Shown piece by piece: positions 36,501-45,344 of a stretch of 64,000 bases of DNA; position 1 is the stretch's first letter, and every line of letters begins with the position of its first letter. The stretch is from Phenylobacterium soli (lineage in GTDB: Bacteria > Pseudomonadota > Alphaproteobacteria > Caulobacterales > Caulobacteraceae): contig NZ_QFYQ01000001.1 in NCBI RefSeq assembly GCF_003254475.1, forward strand, positions 558,001-622,000, read 5' to 3'. The translations under genes were made by a program, and so were the position numbers. The notes under the pieces were generated by a model. It saw only the letters and a program-made list of their open reading frames with translations, searched no databases and was not told the DNA's origin.

Positions 36501-38445
36501 CGAACCCTTCACCTGCGTCGGCGTCGGCGACATGTCGGGCGACGTGTTCGGCAACGGCATGCTGCTCTCGAAGCAGACCCGGCTGATGGCCGCCTTCGAC
36601 CACCGCCACATCTTCCTCGACCCGGACCCGGATCCGGCGAAGTCCTGGAGCGAGCGCAAGCGGCTGTTCGACCTGCCTCGCTCGTCCTGGGACGACTACG
36701 ACCGGAAGCTCATCTCCAAGGGCGGCGGGGTGTTCCCCCGGACCCAGAAGTCGATCCCGCTCTCGGCCGAGGTCCGCAAGCTGCTCGACGTCAGCGCCGA
36801 GGCGATGGCCCCGGCGGAGCTGATCAACGCCATCCTGAAGGCGCCGGTGGAGCTGCTCTTCCTCGGCGGTATCGGCACCTATGTGAAGGCCAAATCCGAA
36901 GCCAACGCCGACGTCGGCGACAAGGCCAACGACGCGGTGCGGGTCAACGGCGCCGACCTGCGGGTCCAGGTGGTCGGCGAGGGCGCCAATCTCGGCGTCA
37001 CCCAGGCCGGCCGCATCGAGTTCGCAAAGCTCGGCGGCCACATCGAGACCGACGCCATCGACAATTCCGCGGGCGTCGACACCTCCGACCACGAGGTGAA
37101 CATCAAGATCCTCACCGGCGGCCTGGAGCGCACTGGAACCCTGGACCGCAAGAAGCGCGACGCCCTGCTCCAGTCGATGACCGACGAGGTGGCCGAGCAC
37201 GTCCTGGCCCACAACTCCGACCAGACCCTCGCCCTCTCGCTCCTGCAGATGGATGCGCCGGGCGAACTGGAGCCGCACGCGCGGTTCATGGCCGAGCTGG
37301 AGGCCGCCGGCCGCCTCGACCGCGCGGTCGAGGGCCTGCCCGACGCCGCCGCCCTCGCCGAGCGCAGGCAGGCGGGTCAGGGGCTGACACGGCCCGAGCT
37401 CGCCGTGCTGCTCGCCTACGGCAAGCTCGAGCTGAAGCGCGAGCTGGTGGCCAGCGACCTGCCGGACGATCCGTTCTACGAAGGCGTGCTGGAGGACTAT
37501 TTCCCCAAGCCGCTGCGCAAGTACGCCGAGCCCATGCGCCGCCACCGTCTGCGGCGCGAGATCATCGCCACGGTCATCGCCAACGACATCGTCAATCGCT
37601 GCGGGCCCTCGTTCCCGTCGCGTCTGATGGCGGCGGCCGGCTGTGACGTGCGGGCCTTCGCCGCCGGCTATGAGGCGGCCAAGGCGGTGCTCGAACTCGA
37701 CGCCCAGTGGGCGGCGGTCGACGCGCTCGACAACAGGATCCCGGCGGCGGGACAGCTCGCCCTCTACCGCCGGCTGGCGGCGGCCTTGCGCGGGGCGACC
37801 TTCTGGCTCGCCCGCCGGGCGATGCGCGAGAACCTCGACGTGGCCGCACTCGTCGAACGCTACGCGGCCGGCTTCAAGCGCCTGCGCGGCCTGATGCCGG
37901 GCGTCGCCTCGCCCATCGAGCAGCGGGCGATCGCCACCCGCACGCGCCAGCTCGCCGAGGCCGGCGCGCCCGAGGCCTGCGCCGAGGGCGCGGCCATCGT
38001 CCAGTCGCTGACCACCGCCGCCGACCTCGTCGACCTCGCCGAGGCCTCGAGCTGGTCGCTGCCGGCCGTCGCGCGGCTCTACCACGCCGCGGGCGCGGCC
38101 TTCGGCTTCGACCGCCTGCGGGCGGCGGCGGCCGGTTTCGCGGTGGGCGACTCCTTCGAGCGGACGGCGCTGCGCCGGCTCCTGGAGGATCTCCTGGCCG
38201 AGCAGGCGGTCCTCACCCGCGCGGTGATGGAGCACGCCGGCTCGCAGAAGGCCGGCGAGGACGCCGAGCGCGCCCGCGCCGCGGTCGAGGAGTGGGCCGG
38301 GCTGCGCCGCGACAAGGCCGAGGCGGCGCGCCGCACGGTGGACGAGATCGAACAGGCCGGCGGCGCCTGGTCGTTCGCCAAGCTCACCATCGCCAACGCC
38401 GCCCTGCGCGAACTCGCCGAGGAGCGGGGGCGGCGGCGGAAGTAG
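33592..38445 (+). CDS. gdhZ: Large NAD-specific glutamate dehydrogenase (GdhZ type)
   Basis: This 1617-residue protein belongs to the 180-kDa NAD-GDH class, which converts glutamate to 2-oxoglutarate and ammonium. The N-terminal half carries regulatory ACT-like regions. The catalytic part around residues 780-1100 has [60 protein letters not shown] and [20 protein letters not shown]. The NAD-binding part follows ([20 protein letters not shown]). In Caulobacter the homologue GdhZ stimulates FtsZ GTPase and links glutamate metabolism to division; that role here is by homology. The ATG at 33592 is the natural start of the conserved region. Confidence 0.95.
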   Translation: [1617 protein letters not shown]

Positions 38446-38456
38446 CCGTGCAAATT

Positions 38457-38572
38457 GCTCCCCCTCAGGGCGGGCTCCGGCGAAGCCGGTGAGGGGGTTC
38501 TCCGCTCAGACGCGGGCGGCTGAAACCCCCTCCGGCCCTCCGGGCCACCTCCCCCTTGAGGGGATGATCGCG
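38457..38572. repeat. Dispersed intergenic palindromic repeat, copy 1
   Basis: Between the convergent gdhZ and purH genes lies a 116-bp GC-rich repeat. It opens with GCTCCCCCTCAGGG and has ACCCCCTCCGGCCCTC in the second half. The reverse complement of the segment 54719-54843 is closely similar over the whole length. Both copies are full of hairpins and lie between convergent genes, so they may act as two-way terminators. This type of short intergenic repeat is common in Caulobacter genomes. Confidence 0.75.
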
Positions 38573-38576
38573 GGCG

Positions 38577-40169
38577 CTAGTGTCGGAACACCCGCACGCC
38601 GGTGAAGACCATGGCCAGGCCCCGCTCGTCGGCGGCCTGGATGACCTCCTCGTCGCGCACCGAGCCACCCGGCTGGATCACCGCCGTGCAGCCGGCGTCG
38701 GCGGCCTGGATCAGGCCGTCGGCAAACGGGAAGAAGGCTTCCGACGCGCAGGCCGAGCTCTTCAGGTCGAGGCCGAAGTCGGCGGCGCGCAGGGCGGCGA
38801 TCCGGGCGGAGTCCTTGCGGTTCATCTGGCCGGCGCCGATGCCCAGGGTCTGGCCCTCGCGCGCATAGACGATGGCGTTCGACTTCACGTGCTTGGCGAT
38901 GGTGAAGGCGAACAGCATGTCGCGGATCTCGGTCTCGGTCGGCGCGCGCTTGGTGACGACCTTGAGGTCCGCCGCGGTCAGGTGGGCCGTGTCGCGGGCC
39001 TGCACCAGGAAGCCGCCGGCCACCGAGCGGAAGGTCTCGCCGGCCGCCAACGGATCGGGCAGGCCGCCGGTCACCAGCAGGCGGACGTTCTTCTTCTTGC
39101 GGAAGAGGGCCACCGCGGCCTCGTCGGCCTCCGGGGCGATGACCACCTCGGTGAAGATCTCCAGCACCTTCTCCGCCGTGGCCGCGTCCAGCTTCGAATT
39201 CAGGGCGATGATGCCGCCGAACGCGCTGGTCGGGTCGCAGGCCAGCGCCCGCTCGTAAGCCTCCGCCAGGGTCTTGCCGGTGGCCACGCCGCACGGGTTG
39301 GCGTGCTTGATGATGGCGCAGGCCGGGCCGGCCTTGGGGTCGAACTCGGCGACCAGTTCATAGGCCGCGTCGGTGTCGTTGATGTTGTTGTAGCTGAGCT
39401 CCTTGCCCTGGAGCTGGGTGGCGGTGGCGACGCCGGTGCGCGGAGCCGCGAAGCGATAGAAGGCGGCGCTCTGGTGGGGATTCTCGCCATAGCGCATGGT
39501 CTGGACAAGCTCGCCGGCGAAGGCCTTGCGGCGCGGATAGTCCTCGCCCAGCGTCTTCGCGAACCAGCCGGAGATCGCCGCGTCGTAGGCGGCGGTGCGG
39601 GCATAGGCGCGGGCCGCCAGGCGCTTGCGCAGCTCGAGGCTCGTCGCGCCGGACGCGTTCAGCTCGGCCAGGACCTCCTGCAGGTCGGCGAGCTCGGTGC
39701 AGACCGCCACATAGCCGTGGTTCTTGGCCGCCGAGCGGATCATCGCAGGGCCGCCGATGTCGATGTTCTCGATGGCGGTGGCGTAGTCGGCGCCCGCCGC
39801 GATGGTCGACTCGAAGGGGTAGAGGTTCACGTAGACGAGATCGATGCCGCCGATCCCGTGCTCGTCCATGGCTCGTCTGTGCTCCGGCGCATCGCGCACG
39901 CCCAGCAGGCCGCCGTGCACCACCGGGTGCAGGGTCTTCACGCGGCCGTCCATCATCTCGGGAAAGCCGGTGAGGTCGGAAATGTCCCTCACCGGCAGGC
40001 CGGCGTCCGCGATCGCCTTGCGGGTGCCGCCGGTGGAGACCAGCTCGACTCCCATACGGCTCAGCGCCTGGGCGGCCTCGATCAGGCCGGTCTTGTCGGA
40101 GACGGAGATCAGCGCCCGCTTGATCGGGGCGCGGTCGGGGGCGGCGGGGAAATCGGGGGCTGCAGGCAC
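38577..40169 (-). CDS. purH: Bifunctional AICAR transformylase/IMP cyclohydrolase
   Basis: PurH carries out the last two steps of IMP synthesis. The 530-residue protein has the N-terminal IMP cyclohydrolase part ([60 protein letters not shown]-like [20 protein letters not shown]). The transformylase part has [34 protein letters not shown] with the catalytic Lys-His, and [21 protein letters not shown] chose the GTG at 40169 ([11 protein letters not shown]), preceded by CAGGAGA; the upstream in-frame sequence is not typical. Confidence 0.95.
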   Translation of the reverse strand: MPAAPDFPAAPDRAPIKRALISVSDKTGLIEAAQALSRMGVELVSTGGTRKAIADAGLPVRDISDLTGFPEMMDGRVKTLHPVVHGGLLGVRDAPEHRRAMDEHGIGGIDLVYVNLYPFESTIAAGADYATAIENIDIGGPAMIRSAAKNHGYVAVCTELADLQEVLAELNASGATSLELRKRLAARAYARTAAYDAAISGWFAKTLGEDYPRRKAFAGELVQTMRYGENPHQSAAFYRFAAPRTGVATATQLQGKELSYNNINDTDAAYELVAEFDPKAGPACAIIKHANPCGVATGKTLAEAYERALACDPTSAFGGIIALNSKLDAATAEKVLEIFTEVVIAPEADEAAVALFRKKKNVRLLVTGGLPDPLAAGETFRSVAGGFLVQARDTAHLTAADLKVVTKRAPTETEIRDMLFAFTIAKHVKSNAIVYAREGQTLGIGAGQMNRKDSARIAALRAADFGLDLKSSACASEAFFPFADGLIQAADAGCTAVIQPGGSVRDEEVIQAADERGLAMVFTGVRVFRH

Positions 40170-40332
40170 GGCATTCTCCTGGTTGAAACCGAAGGAATGC
40201 CCAGGCGAGCGGCGGAATATGGTCTCCGCGCTCCCCGGTGGTCGCCCACCTTTATCGCCAGTCACGCGGGATGGGCGCGGATTAACGCCGCGCGCGCCGT
40301 CAGGTCAACCGGACTCAGGGACCGCGGGCGAT

Positions 40333-40992
40333 TCAGCCGCGCAGAGCGGCGATGTTCTCGGCGTACTTCTCGGGGCCGCCCTTGAAGACGGCCGTGCCGG
40401 CGACCAGCGCCGTCGCCCCGGCGGCGATGCACTGGGGCGCGGTCAGCGCGGTGACCCCGCCGTCCACCTCCAGCAGGATGTCGCGGCCGGTCTCGTCGAT
40501 CATCCGGCGCAGGCGCTCGATCTTCTTGAGCTGCGAGGACATGAAGCTCTGGCCGCCGAAGCCCGGGTTGACGCTCATCACCAGCACCAGGTCGACCTGG
40601 TCCATGATGTGAGCGATCACCTCCGGCGAGGTCGAGGGGTTGAAGACCACGCCCGCCTTGGCGCCCAGCTCGCGGATCCGCTGCAGGGTGCGCGACAGGT
40701 GCGGGCCGGCCTCGGGGTGGACGCTGATGAGATCGGCGCCGGCGGCGCGGAAGGCCTCGAGGTAGGGATCGGCGGGGGCGATCATCAGGTGCACGTCGAA
40801 GGGGATCTTCACGTGCGGGCGCAGCGCCTTCACCACATCCGGGCCGATCGTGATGTTGGGCACGAAGTGGCCGTCCATGACGTCGACGTGCAGCCAGTCG
40901 GCGCCCGCCGCCTCCACGGCCCGCGCCTCCTCGCCGAGCCTCGAGAAGTCGGAGGCGAGGATGGAGGGCGCGATGATGGTCTTGCCGGTCAT
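40333..40992 (-). CDS. rpe: Ribulose-phosphate 3-epimerase
   Basis: This enzyme interconverts ribulose-5-phosphate and xylulose-5-phosphate in the pentose phosphate pathway. The 219-residue TIM-barrel protein has IIAPSILASDFSRLGEEARA, WLHVDVMDGHFVPNITIGPD, FDVHLMIADP-like FDVHLMIAPADPYLEAFRAA, VLVMSVNPGFGGQSFMSSQL and LLEVDGGVTALTAPQCIAAG. It is 17 bp downstream of rsmB and probably in its operon. Confidence 0.96.
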   Translation of the reverse strand: MTGKTIIAPSILASDFSRLGEEARAVEAAGADWLHVDVMDGHFVPNITIGPDVVKALRPHVKIPFDVHLMIAPADPYLEAFRAAGADLISVHPEAGPHLSRTLQRIRELGAKAGVVFNPSTSPEVIAHIMDQVDLVLVMSVNPGFGGQSFMSSQLKKIERLRRMIDETGRDILLEVDGGVTALTAPQCIAAGATALVAGTAVFKGGPEKYAENIAALRG

Positions 40993-41009
40993 GCTTTGGC
41001 CTTAGCCGA

Positions 41010-42311
41010 TCAGCCGGCCCGCCGGAAGCGGGCGATGTAGAAGCCGTCGGTCCCGCCGGGCCGGTGCTGCGGCAGGATGCGCAGCGTGCCGTCGGCGCGC
41101 AGGCTCGCCTCGGGCGCCCCGCCCTCCCCCGCCGCGACCGGCTCGAGCGCGAACCCGGGCGTGCGGGAAAGGAACGCCGCCGCCTGCGCCTCGCCCTCCT
41201 CGGGCTCCAGGGAGCAGACGCAATAGACGAGGCGGCCGCCGGGCCGCACGCGGCGCGCGGCGGAGTCCAGCAGGCGCGACTGCACCGCCGCGAGGTTGGC
41301 GACATCCTTGGGGCTCGCCACCCACAGCACGTCGGGATGGCGGCGGAAGGTCCCGGTCGCCGAGCACGGCGCATCCAGGAGCACGGCGTCGAAGGTCCGT
41401 CCGTCCTTCCAGTCGGCGGCGTCGGCCTCCACCACCTCGGCCGCGAGGCCGGTGCGCCGCAGGTTCTCGCGCAGGCGCTTCAGCCTCTGGCCGTTGCGGT
41501 CGACGGCGACCACCTGGGCCCCGTCGGCGGCGAGCTGGAGGGTCTTGCCGCCCGGCGCGGCGCAGAGGTCGAGCGCGGTCTCGCCGGGTCCGACCGCCAG
41601 CAGGCGCGCCGGCACGGCGGCCGAAGCGTCCTGCACCCACCAGCGCCCCTCGGCGAAGCCCGGCCAGCCGGTGACGTCGCCGGCCATGGCGGCGCGGAAG
41701 CTCCCGCCCGGCAGCACCTCACCCTCCAGCCCCTCGGGCGCGACGCCCGGCTTCAGGCTGAGATCGGTCGGCGGCTCCTCGCCGATCTGGGCGGCGATCG
41801 CGCGCGCCGTCTCCGCGCCATAGGCGCTCATCCAGCGGGCGTAGAGCCATTGCGGAGCCAGGAGCTCCGGCGTGGCGAGATCCGGCGGCTCGCGCGTCAG
41901 GCCGCGCAGCACGGCGTTGACGAGGCCGGTGAAGCTCTTGGGGGCGAGGTCGACGGTGGCGGCGACGGCGGCGTGCGGCGGCGTCTTCAGCACGAAGAGC
42001 TGGGCCGCGCCGATGCGCAGGATGTTCACCACCCGCTCGGGCGGCGGCTTCTTCAGCCGGGCCTGCAGCGCCGCGTCGATGGCGCCGAGGTGGCGGAGCG
42101 TCGCCATGGCGAGGGCGCGGGCGAAGGCCCGGTCGCGCGGCTCGAGGGCGCGGACCGAGGGATGGGCGAGGCCCCCCTCCAGCCCGGCGCGGGCGGCCAG
42201 GGCGGCGTGGAGGATGTCGAGCGCCGCGGCCCGGGCGGGCCGGCCGGCGGCTTCAGTGGTTTCGGTCGAGGTCACGAGCGCCGGCGTGCCCGCATCGGGA
42301 CGCCGGCGCAA
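41010..42311 (-). CDS. rsmB: 16S rRNA m5C967-type methyltransferase RsmB (Fmu/Sun)
   Basis: The 433-residue protein has an N-terminal NusB-like domain (AAALDILHAALAARAGLEGG, FARALAMATLRHLGAIDAAL). The SAM domain has ETALDLCAAPGGKTLQLAAD, VVAVDRNGQRLKRLRENLRR, VLLDAPCSATGTFRRHPDVL with the first Cys and RLVYCVCSLEPEEGEAQAAA with the catalytic Cys. The start at 42311 may be too early: the first 12 residues are not conserved-looking and a GTG at 42275 is possible. It ends 17 bp before rpe. Confidence 0.93.
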   Translation of the reverse strand: MRRRPDAGTPALVTSTETTEAAGRPARAAALDILHAALAARAGLEGGLAHPSVRALEPRDRAFARALAMATLRHLGAIDAALQARLKKPPPERVVNILRIGAAQLFVLKTPPHAAVAATVDLAPKSFTGLVNAVLRGLTREPPDLATPELLAPQWLYARWMSAYGAETARAIAAQIGEEPPTDLSLKPGVAPEGLEGEVLPGGSFRAAMAGDVTGWPGFAEGRWWVQDASAAVPARLLAVGPGETALDLCAAPGGKTLQLAADGAQVVAVDRNGQRLKRLRENLRRTGLAAEVVEADAADWKDGRTFDAVLLDAPCSATGTFRRHPDVLWVASPKDVANLAAVQSRLLDSAARRVRPGGRLVYCVCSLEPEEGEAQAAAFLSRTPGFALEPVAAGEGGAPEASLRADGTLRILPQHRPGGTDGFYIARFRRAG

Positions 42312-42316
42312 GAGAC

Positions 42317-42736
42317 TTAGGCGGCTTTCTTGATCCCGGAAGCCGTGGCGGCCGCCGCCGGGGCGGCGCGGGCGACGACGATCAGGGACAGGCCGAAGGT
42401 CAGCATGCCGGCGACGATCAGCACCTCGCCGCCCACCAGCAGCGGCACGATCGGCGGCTTGCCCGACTGGATCATGGCCACCATCGGCAGGGACATCAGG
42501 TTGCCGACATTGGAGAGGCCGAAGTTGGTCCAGGCGAGCTTGGCGGGCGCCTTGTCCGCGGCGAGGCCGTAGAAGGCGCCCATGAGCGCCAGGCTCGCCC
42601 AGCCGAGCAGGTTGATGTGGGCGTGGACCGGCGCCATCGAGTGGTCGCCCGAACCGCCCATGTACATGCCGAGGACCATCCCCCCGAGGGCGTAGACGAC
42701 GGCGGCGCCGAAGAAAGCGATGGAAATGCGGGACAT
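42317..42736 (-). CDS. Four-helix membrane protein with HAHINLLGW motif
   Basis: From the ATG at 42736 the 139-residue product has four helices: ISIAFFGAAVVYALGGMVLG, HINLLGWASLALMGAFYGLA, LSNVGNLMSLPMVAMIQSG and LLVGGEVLIVAGMLTFGLSL. The segment DHSMAPVHAHINLLGWASLA resembles the His-bearing helix of heme-copper oxidase subunit I-like small proteins, hinting at heme or metal binding in the membrane (inference). An ATG at 42802 would give a basic leader without support. It lies 5 bp upstream of rsmB. Confidence 0.75.
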   Translation of the reverse strand: MSRISIAFFGAAVVYALGGMVLGMYMGGSGDHSMAPVHAHINLLGWASLALMGAFYGLAADKAPAKLAWTNFGLSNVGNLMSLPMVAMIQSGKPPIVPLLVGGEVLIVAGMLTFGLSLIVVARAAPAAAATASGIKKAA

Positions 42737-42839
42737 TCTGCTGTTCCCCCGAACAGAAATTGAGATTGCCGGCAAGAAACCAGCGTTCCGCGAGAGACGC
42801 AATCTGGCGCGCGGCGCCCTAAGGCCTTAAATTTTCGAC

Positions 42840-43034
42840 ATGAAAGACGCCCCGCCCAACGCCGCGCCCGGCAAGGCGCTCAGCCCCGAGGCTCTCCGCG
42901 CCCTCGAAGAAGCCGCCCAGCGCAAGGCTGCCGAGGCGAAGTCCGAGCTGGCTCCGGAAGTGCGCGGCCCGCGCGGCCCCGAACCCACGCGATTCGGCGA
43001 TTGGGAGCGCAAGGGCATCGCCAGCGACTTCTGA
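42840..43034 (+). CDS. Succinate dehydrogenase assembly factor 4 homologue (DUF1674)
   Basis: The 64-residue protein ends with GPRGPEPTRFGDWERKGIAS DF, the DUF1674/SDHAF4 signature. SDHAF4 binds flavinylated SdhA and helps assemble complex II. The N-terminal half is a charged helix rich in Ala, Lys and Glu. It starts at an ATG at 42840 with few bases between it and the divergent membrane-protein gene, and converges on pyrF. No sdh genes are near. Confidence 0.9.
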   Translation: MKDAPPNAAPGKALSPEALRALEEAAQRKAAEAKSELAPEVRGPRGPEPTRFGDWERKGIASDF

Positions 43035-43060
43035 CGCGCGGCCCGCGCCGAGCGCGACCG

Positions 43061-43771
43061 TCAGCCCGCCTGGGACATCTCCGCCACGACCCGCAACGCC
43101 GCGGCGTGCGGATCGTTGGCCGCCGTGATCGGCCGGCCGCAGACGATGTGCGAGGCGCCGGCCTTCAGCGCGTCGAGCGGGGTCGCCGCCCGGGCCTGGT
43201 CGTTCTTGGCCGACCAATCGGGGCGCACGCCCGGCGTCACCACCAGGAAGTCCTTGCCGCCGATCGCGCGGGCCAGGGCCGCCTCGTGCGGCGAGGCGAT
43301 CACCCCGTCGCAGCCGGCGGCCAGGGCCTGGTGGATGCGCCGCTCGACGAGCGCCTTGGCGCCCTCGGCGTAGCCCATCGCCTTCAGGTCCTCGTCGGTA
43401 AGGCTGGTCAGCACCGTCACCGCCAGCACCTTGAGCCCCGAGCCGCCCACGCCGCGCACCGCGGCCTCCATCACCTGCGGCTCGCCGTGGACGGTGAGGA
43501 AGTCGCCGCCGGAGCCGGAGAGCGCCGACGCCGCCTTCTGCACCGTCGTCGGGATGTCGTGCAGCTTCCAGTCAAGGAACACCTGCTTGCCCTCGGCCTT
43601 CAGCGCCTTGGCGAAGTCCATGCCGCCGGTGGCGAACAGCTCGAGCCCCACCTTGTAGAAGCTGACCGCGTCGCCGATCCGGTCGACCGCGGCCCGCGCC
43701 TCCTCGACGGTCGGGAAGTCCAGCGGCACGATCAGGCGGGGATCGGCCTTGACGAGGTCGGCGACGGCCAT
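43061..43771 (-). CDS. pyrF: Orotidine 5'-phosphate decarboxylase
   Basis: PyrF makes UMP from OMP. The 236-residue protein begins MAVADLVKADPRLIVPLDFP. It carries the catalytic motif QVFLDWKLHDIPTTVQKAAS (Asp-Lys-His-Asp), then FLTVHGEPQVMEAAVRG, DGVIASPHEAALARAIGGKD, FLVVTPGVRPDWSAKNDQAR and SHIVCGRPITAANDPHAAAL. Length and motifs are normal. It stands between the SDHAF4-like gene (convergent) and marC (divergent). Confidence 0.95.
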   Translation of the reverse strand: MAVADLVKADPRLIVPLDFPTVEEARAAVDRIGDAVSFYKVGLELFATGGMDFAKALKAEGKQVFLDWKLHDIPTTVQKAASALSGSGGDFLTVHGEPQVMEAAVRGVGGSGLKVLAVTVLTSLTDEDLKAMGYAEGAKALVERRIHQALAAGCDGVIASPHEAALARAIGGKDFLVVTPGVRPDWSAKNDQARAATPLDALKAGASHIVCGRPITAANDPHAAALRVVAEMSQAG

Positions 43772-43854
43772 GGGCGGTCCTTATCTGGCAGGCGCGCGAG
43801 GTCCCGCTCGCGAAGAGCGTTCGGCGGCGCAGCGAATTGGGCTAAGAGCCGTGC

Positions 43855-44547
43855 ATGGGCCAGGGCGAGTTCGCGGTCAACTTCTTCGTGGCGCTGTTCG
43901 CGCTGATCGATCCCGTCGGGAACGTGCCGTTCTTCGCGGCCGGCACCCAGGGCGTGTCGAGCCGCGACCGGGCGCAGATCGCCCTCTACATCTCGCTGTT
44001 CGTGGTCGGCTTCCTGACCTTCTTCTACTTCACCGGCCTCAGTCTGCTCGCCTTCTTCGGCATCTCCCTGCCGGCCTTTCGCATCGCCGGCGGGGTGATC
44101 CTGTTCATCCTCGGCCTCGACATGGTGCGCGGCGAGATCGGCGCGGAGAACCCGCAGACCGCCGCGGCGGCGGCGCCGAAATCCAAGCGGGGCGCGGCCG
44201 GACGGCAGTTCGAGCGGATGATCGTGCCCTTCGCCATGCCCCTGCTGATCGGGCCCGGCGCCATCTCCACCGTCATCATCTACGCCAGCCAGGGCCGCGC
44301 CTTCGGCCTGACCGGCGCAGCGACCGGCGTCGGCGTCATCGCCGCCGTCGCTCTCACCGTGCTGCTGTCCTTCCTGGCGACACCGGTCATCACCCGGCTG
44401 CTCGGCAAAATCGGGCTGACCATCGTCGTGCGGGTGCTGGGCCTGATCCTCTGCGCCATGGCGGTGCAGTTCATCCTGGTCGGCTTCTCGGACGCCACCC
44501 GCGGCCTCATCCGCCACGAGACCGCCCAGCCCTACGCGACGCGCTAG
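43855..44547 (+). CDS. MarC family integral membrane protein
   Basis: The 230-residue protein has about six helices. It begins FAVNFFVALFALIDPVGNVP, with the conserved IDPVGxxP, then FFYFTGLSLLAFFGISLPAF and RIAGGVILFILGLDMVRGEI. Near the middle is FERMIVPFAMPLLIGPGAIS, the second typical MarC motif. The function of MarC proteins is unresolved, and a role in antibiotic resistance has been questioned. The stop overlaps that of the convergent SDR gene by 4 bp. Confidence 0.9.
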   Translation: MGQGEFAVNFFVALFALIDPVGNVPFFAAGTQGVSSRDRAQIALYISLFVVGFLTFFYFTGLSLLAFFGISLPAFRIAGGVILFILGLDMVRGEIGAENPQTAAAAAPKSKRGAAGRQFERMIVPFAMPLLIGPGAISTVIIYASQGRAFGLTGAATGVGVIAAVALTVLLSFLATPVITRLLGKIGLTIVVRVLGLILCAMAVQFILVGFSDATRGLIRHETAQPYATR

Positions 44548-45344
44548 ACCTTGCGGAAGCGCGGCCCCTGCGAGGCCATGAGCGCCAGGGCCCAGTCGTC
44601 GGGGATCAGCTTGGCGACGGCGGCAATCGCCTTGTTCGGCGCGCCGGGCACGCAGATCGCGCGGTTGGCCTCCACCGCCTCGTAGCCTGCCGCCGCCACC
44701 TCGTCGGCCCCGAGCCACAGCCATGGGGGCGTCGAGGCGCTGACCTGGGCCCGGGTGCCGTTGACGTCGTGGAACTCCGAATAGGTGAAGCCAGGGCAGA
44801 GGGCGGTGACGTGCACCCCGCTCGGCTCGCCCTCCAGGTGCAGGCTCTGGGAGAAGCGGACCAGCATCGCCTTGGAGGCGCCGTAGAGGGTGTGGCCCGC
44901 GGCGCCGGGCACGAGGCCAGCCAGGGAGGCCACGTTCACGATCCGCCCGAACCGGCGCTCGACCATCCCCGGCAGCACCTTGTGCGCCAGCTCGCAGGGG
45001 GCGGTGACCATCACCTGCAGGAAGGCCGCCTGGTCCTCCCACTTGGTCTCCGCAAAGGTTCCGGGCAGGCCGTAGCCGGCGTTGTTCACCAGGGCGTCGA
45101 CGCTGCGGCCCTCGGCGGAGAGCGCGCCGAGGATCCGGTCCGCGGCCCCCGCCTTGGCCAGGTCGGCGGCGACCACCAGCGTCTCGACTCCGTGGCGCAG
45201 GCGGATCTCCTCGGCCAGGGTCTCCAGCCGATCGGTGCGCCGCGCGGTGAGGGCCAGGTCGTAGCCGTGGCTGGCGAAGATCTTGGCGAAGGCCGCGCCG
45301 ATCCCGGCGGAAGCCCCCGTCACCAGGGCCAATCTGCGATCCAT
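44544..45344 (-). CDS. Short-chain dehydrogenase (DltE/YqjQ-like)
   Basis: The 266-residue SDR begins MDRRLALVTGASAGIGAAFA, then DLALTARRTDRLETLAEEIR (Arg residues after beta-2 suggest NADPH). It also has DALVNNAGYGLPGTFAETKW, IVNVASLAGLVPGAAGHTLY with the catalytic Ser, and YGASKAMLVRF with Tyr and Lys. The substrate cannot be predicted. It is a single gene, divergent from kup. Confidence 0.9.
   Translation of the reverse strand: MDRRLALVTGASAGIGAAFAKIFASHGYDLALTARRTDRLETLAEEIRLRHGVETLVVAADLAKAGAADRILGALSAEGRSVDALVNNAGYGLPGTFAETKWEDQAAFLQVMVTAPCELAHKVLPGMVERRFGRIVNVASLAGLVPGAAGHTLYGASKAMLVRFSQSLHLEGEPSGVHVTALCPGFTYSEFHDVNGTRAQVSASTPPWLWLGADEVAAAGYEAVEANRAICVPGAPNKAIAAVAKLIPDDWALALMASQGPRFRKV

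Noticed and set aside
33199-38235. A very long open frame (over 1600 codons) on the strand opposite gdhZ
   Set aside because: It is antisense to a gene with full family support, its translation is Gly/Ala/Arg/Val-rich with no recognisable motif, and open antisense frames are expected at this GC content.
38457-38572. CRISPR-like repeat
   Set aside because: There is one copy here and one 16 kb away in inverted orientation, with no spacer array; it is an intergenic palindromic repeat.
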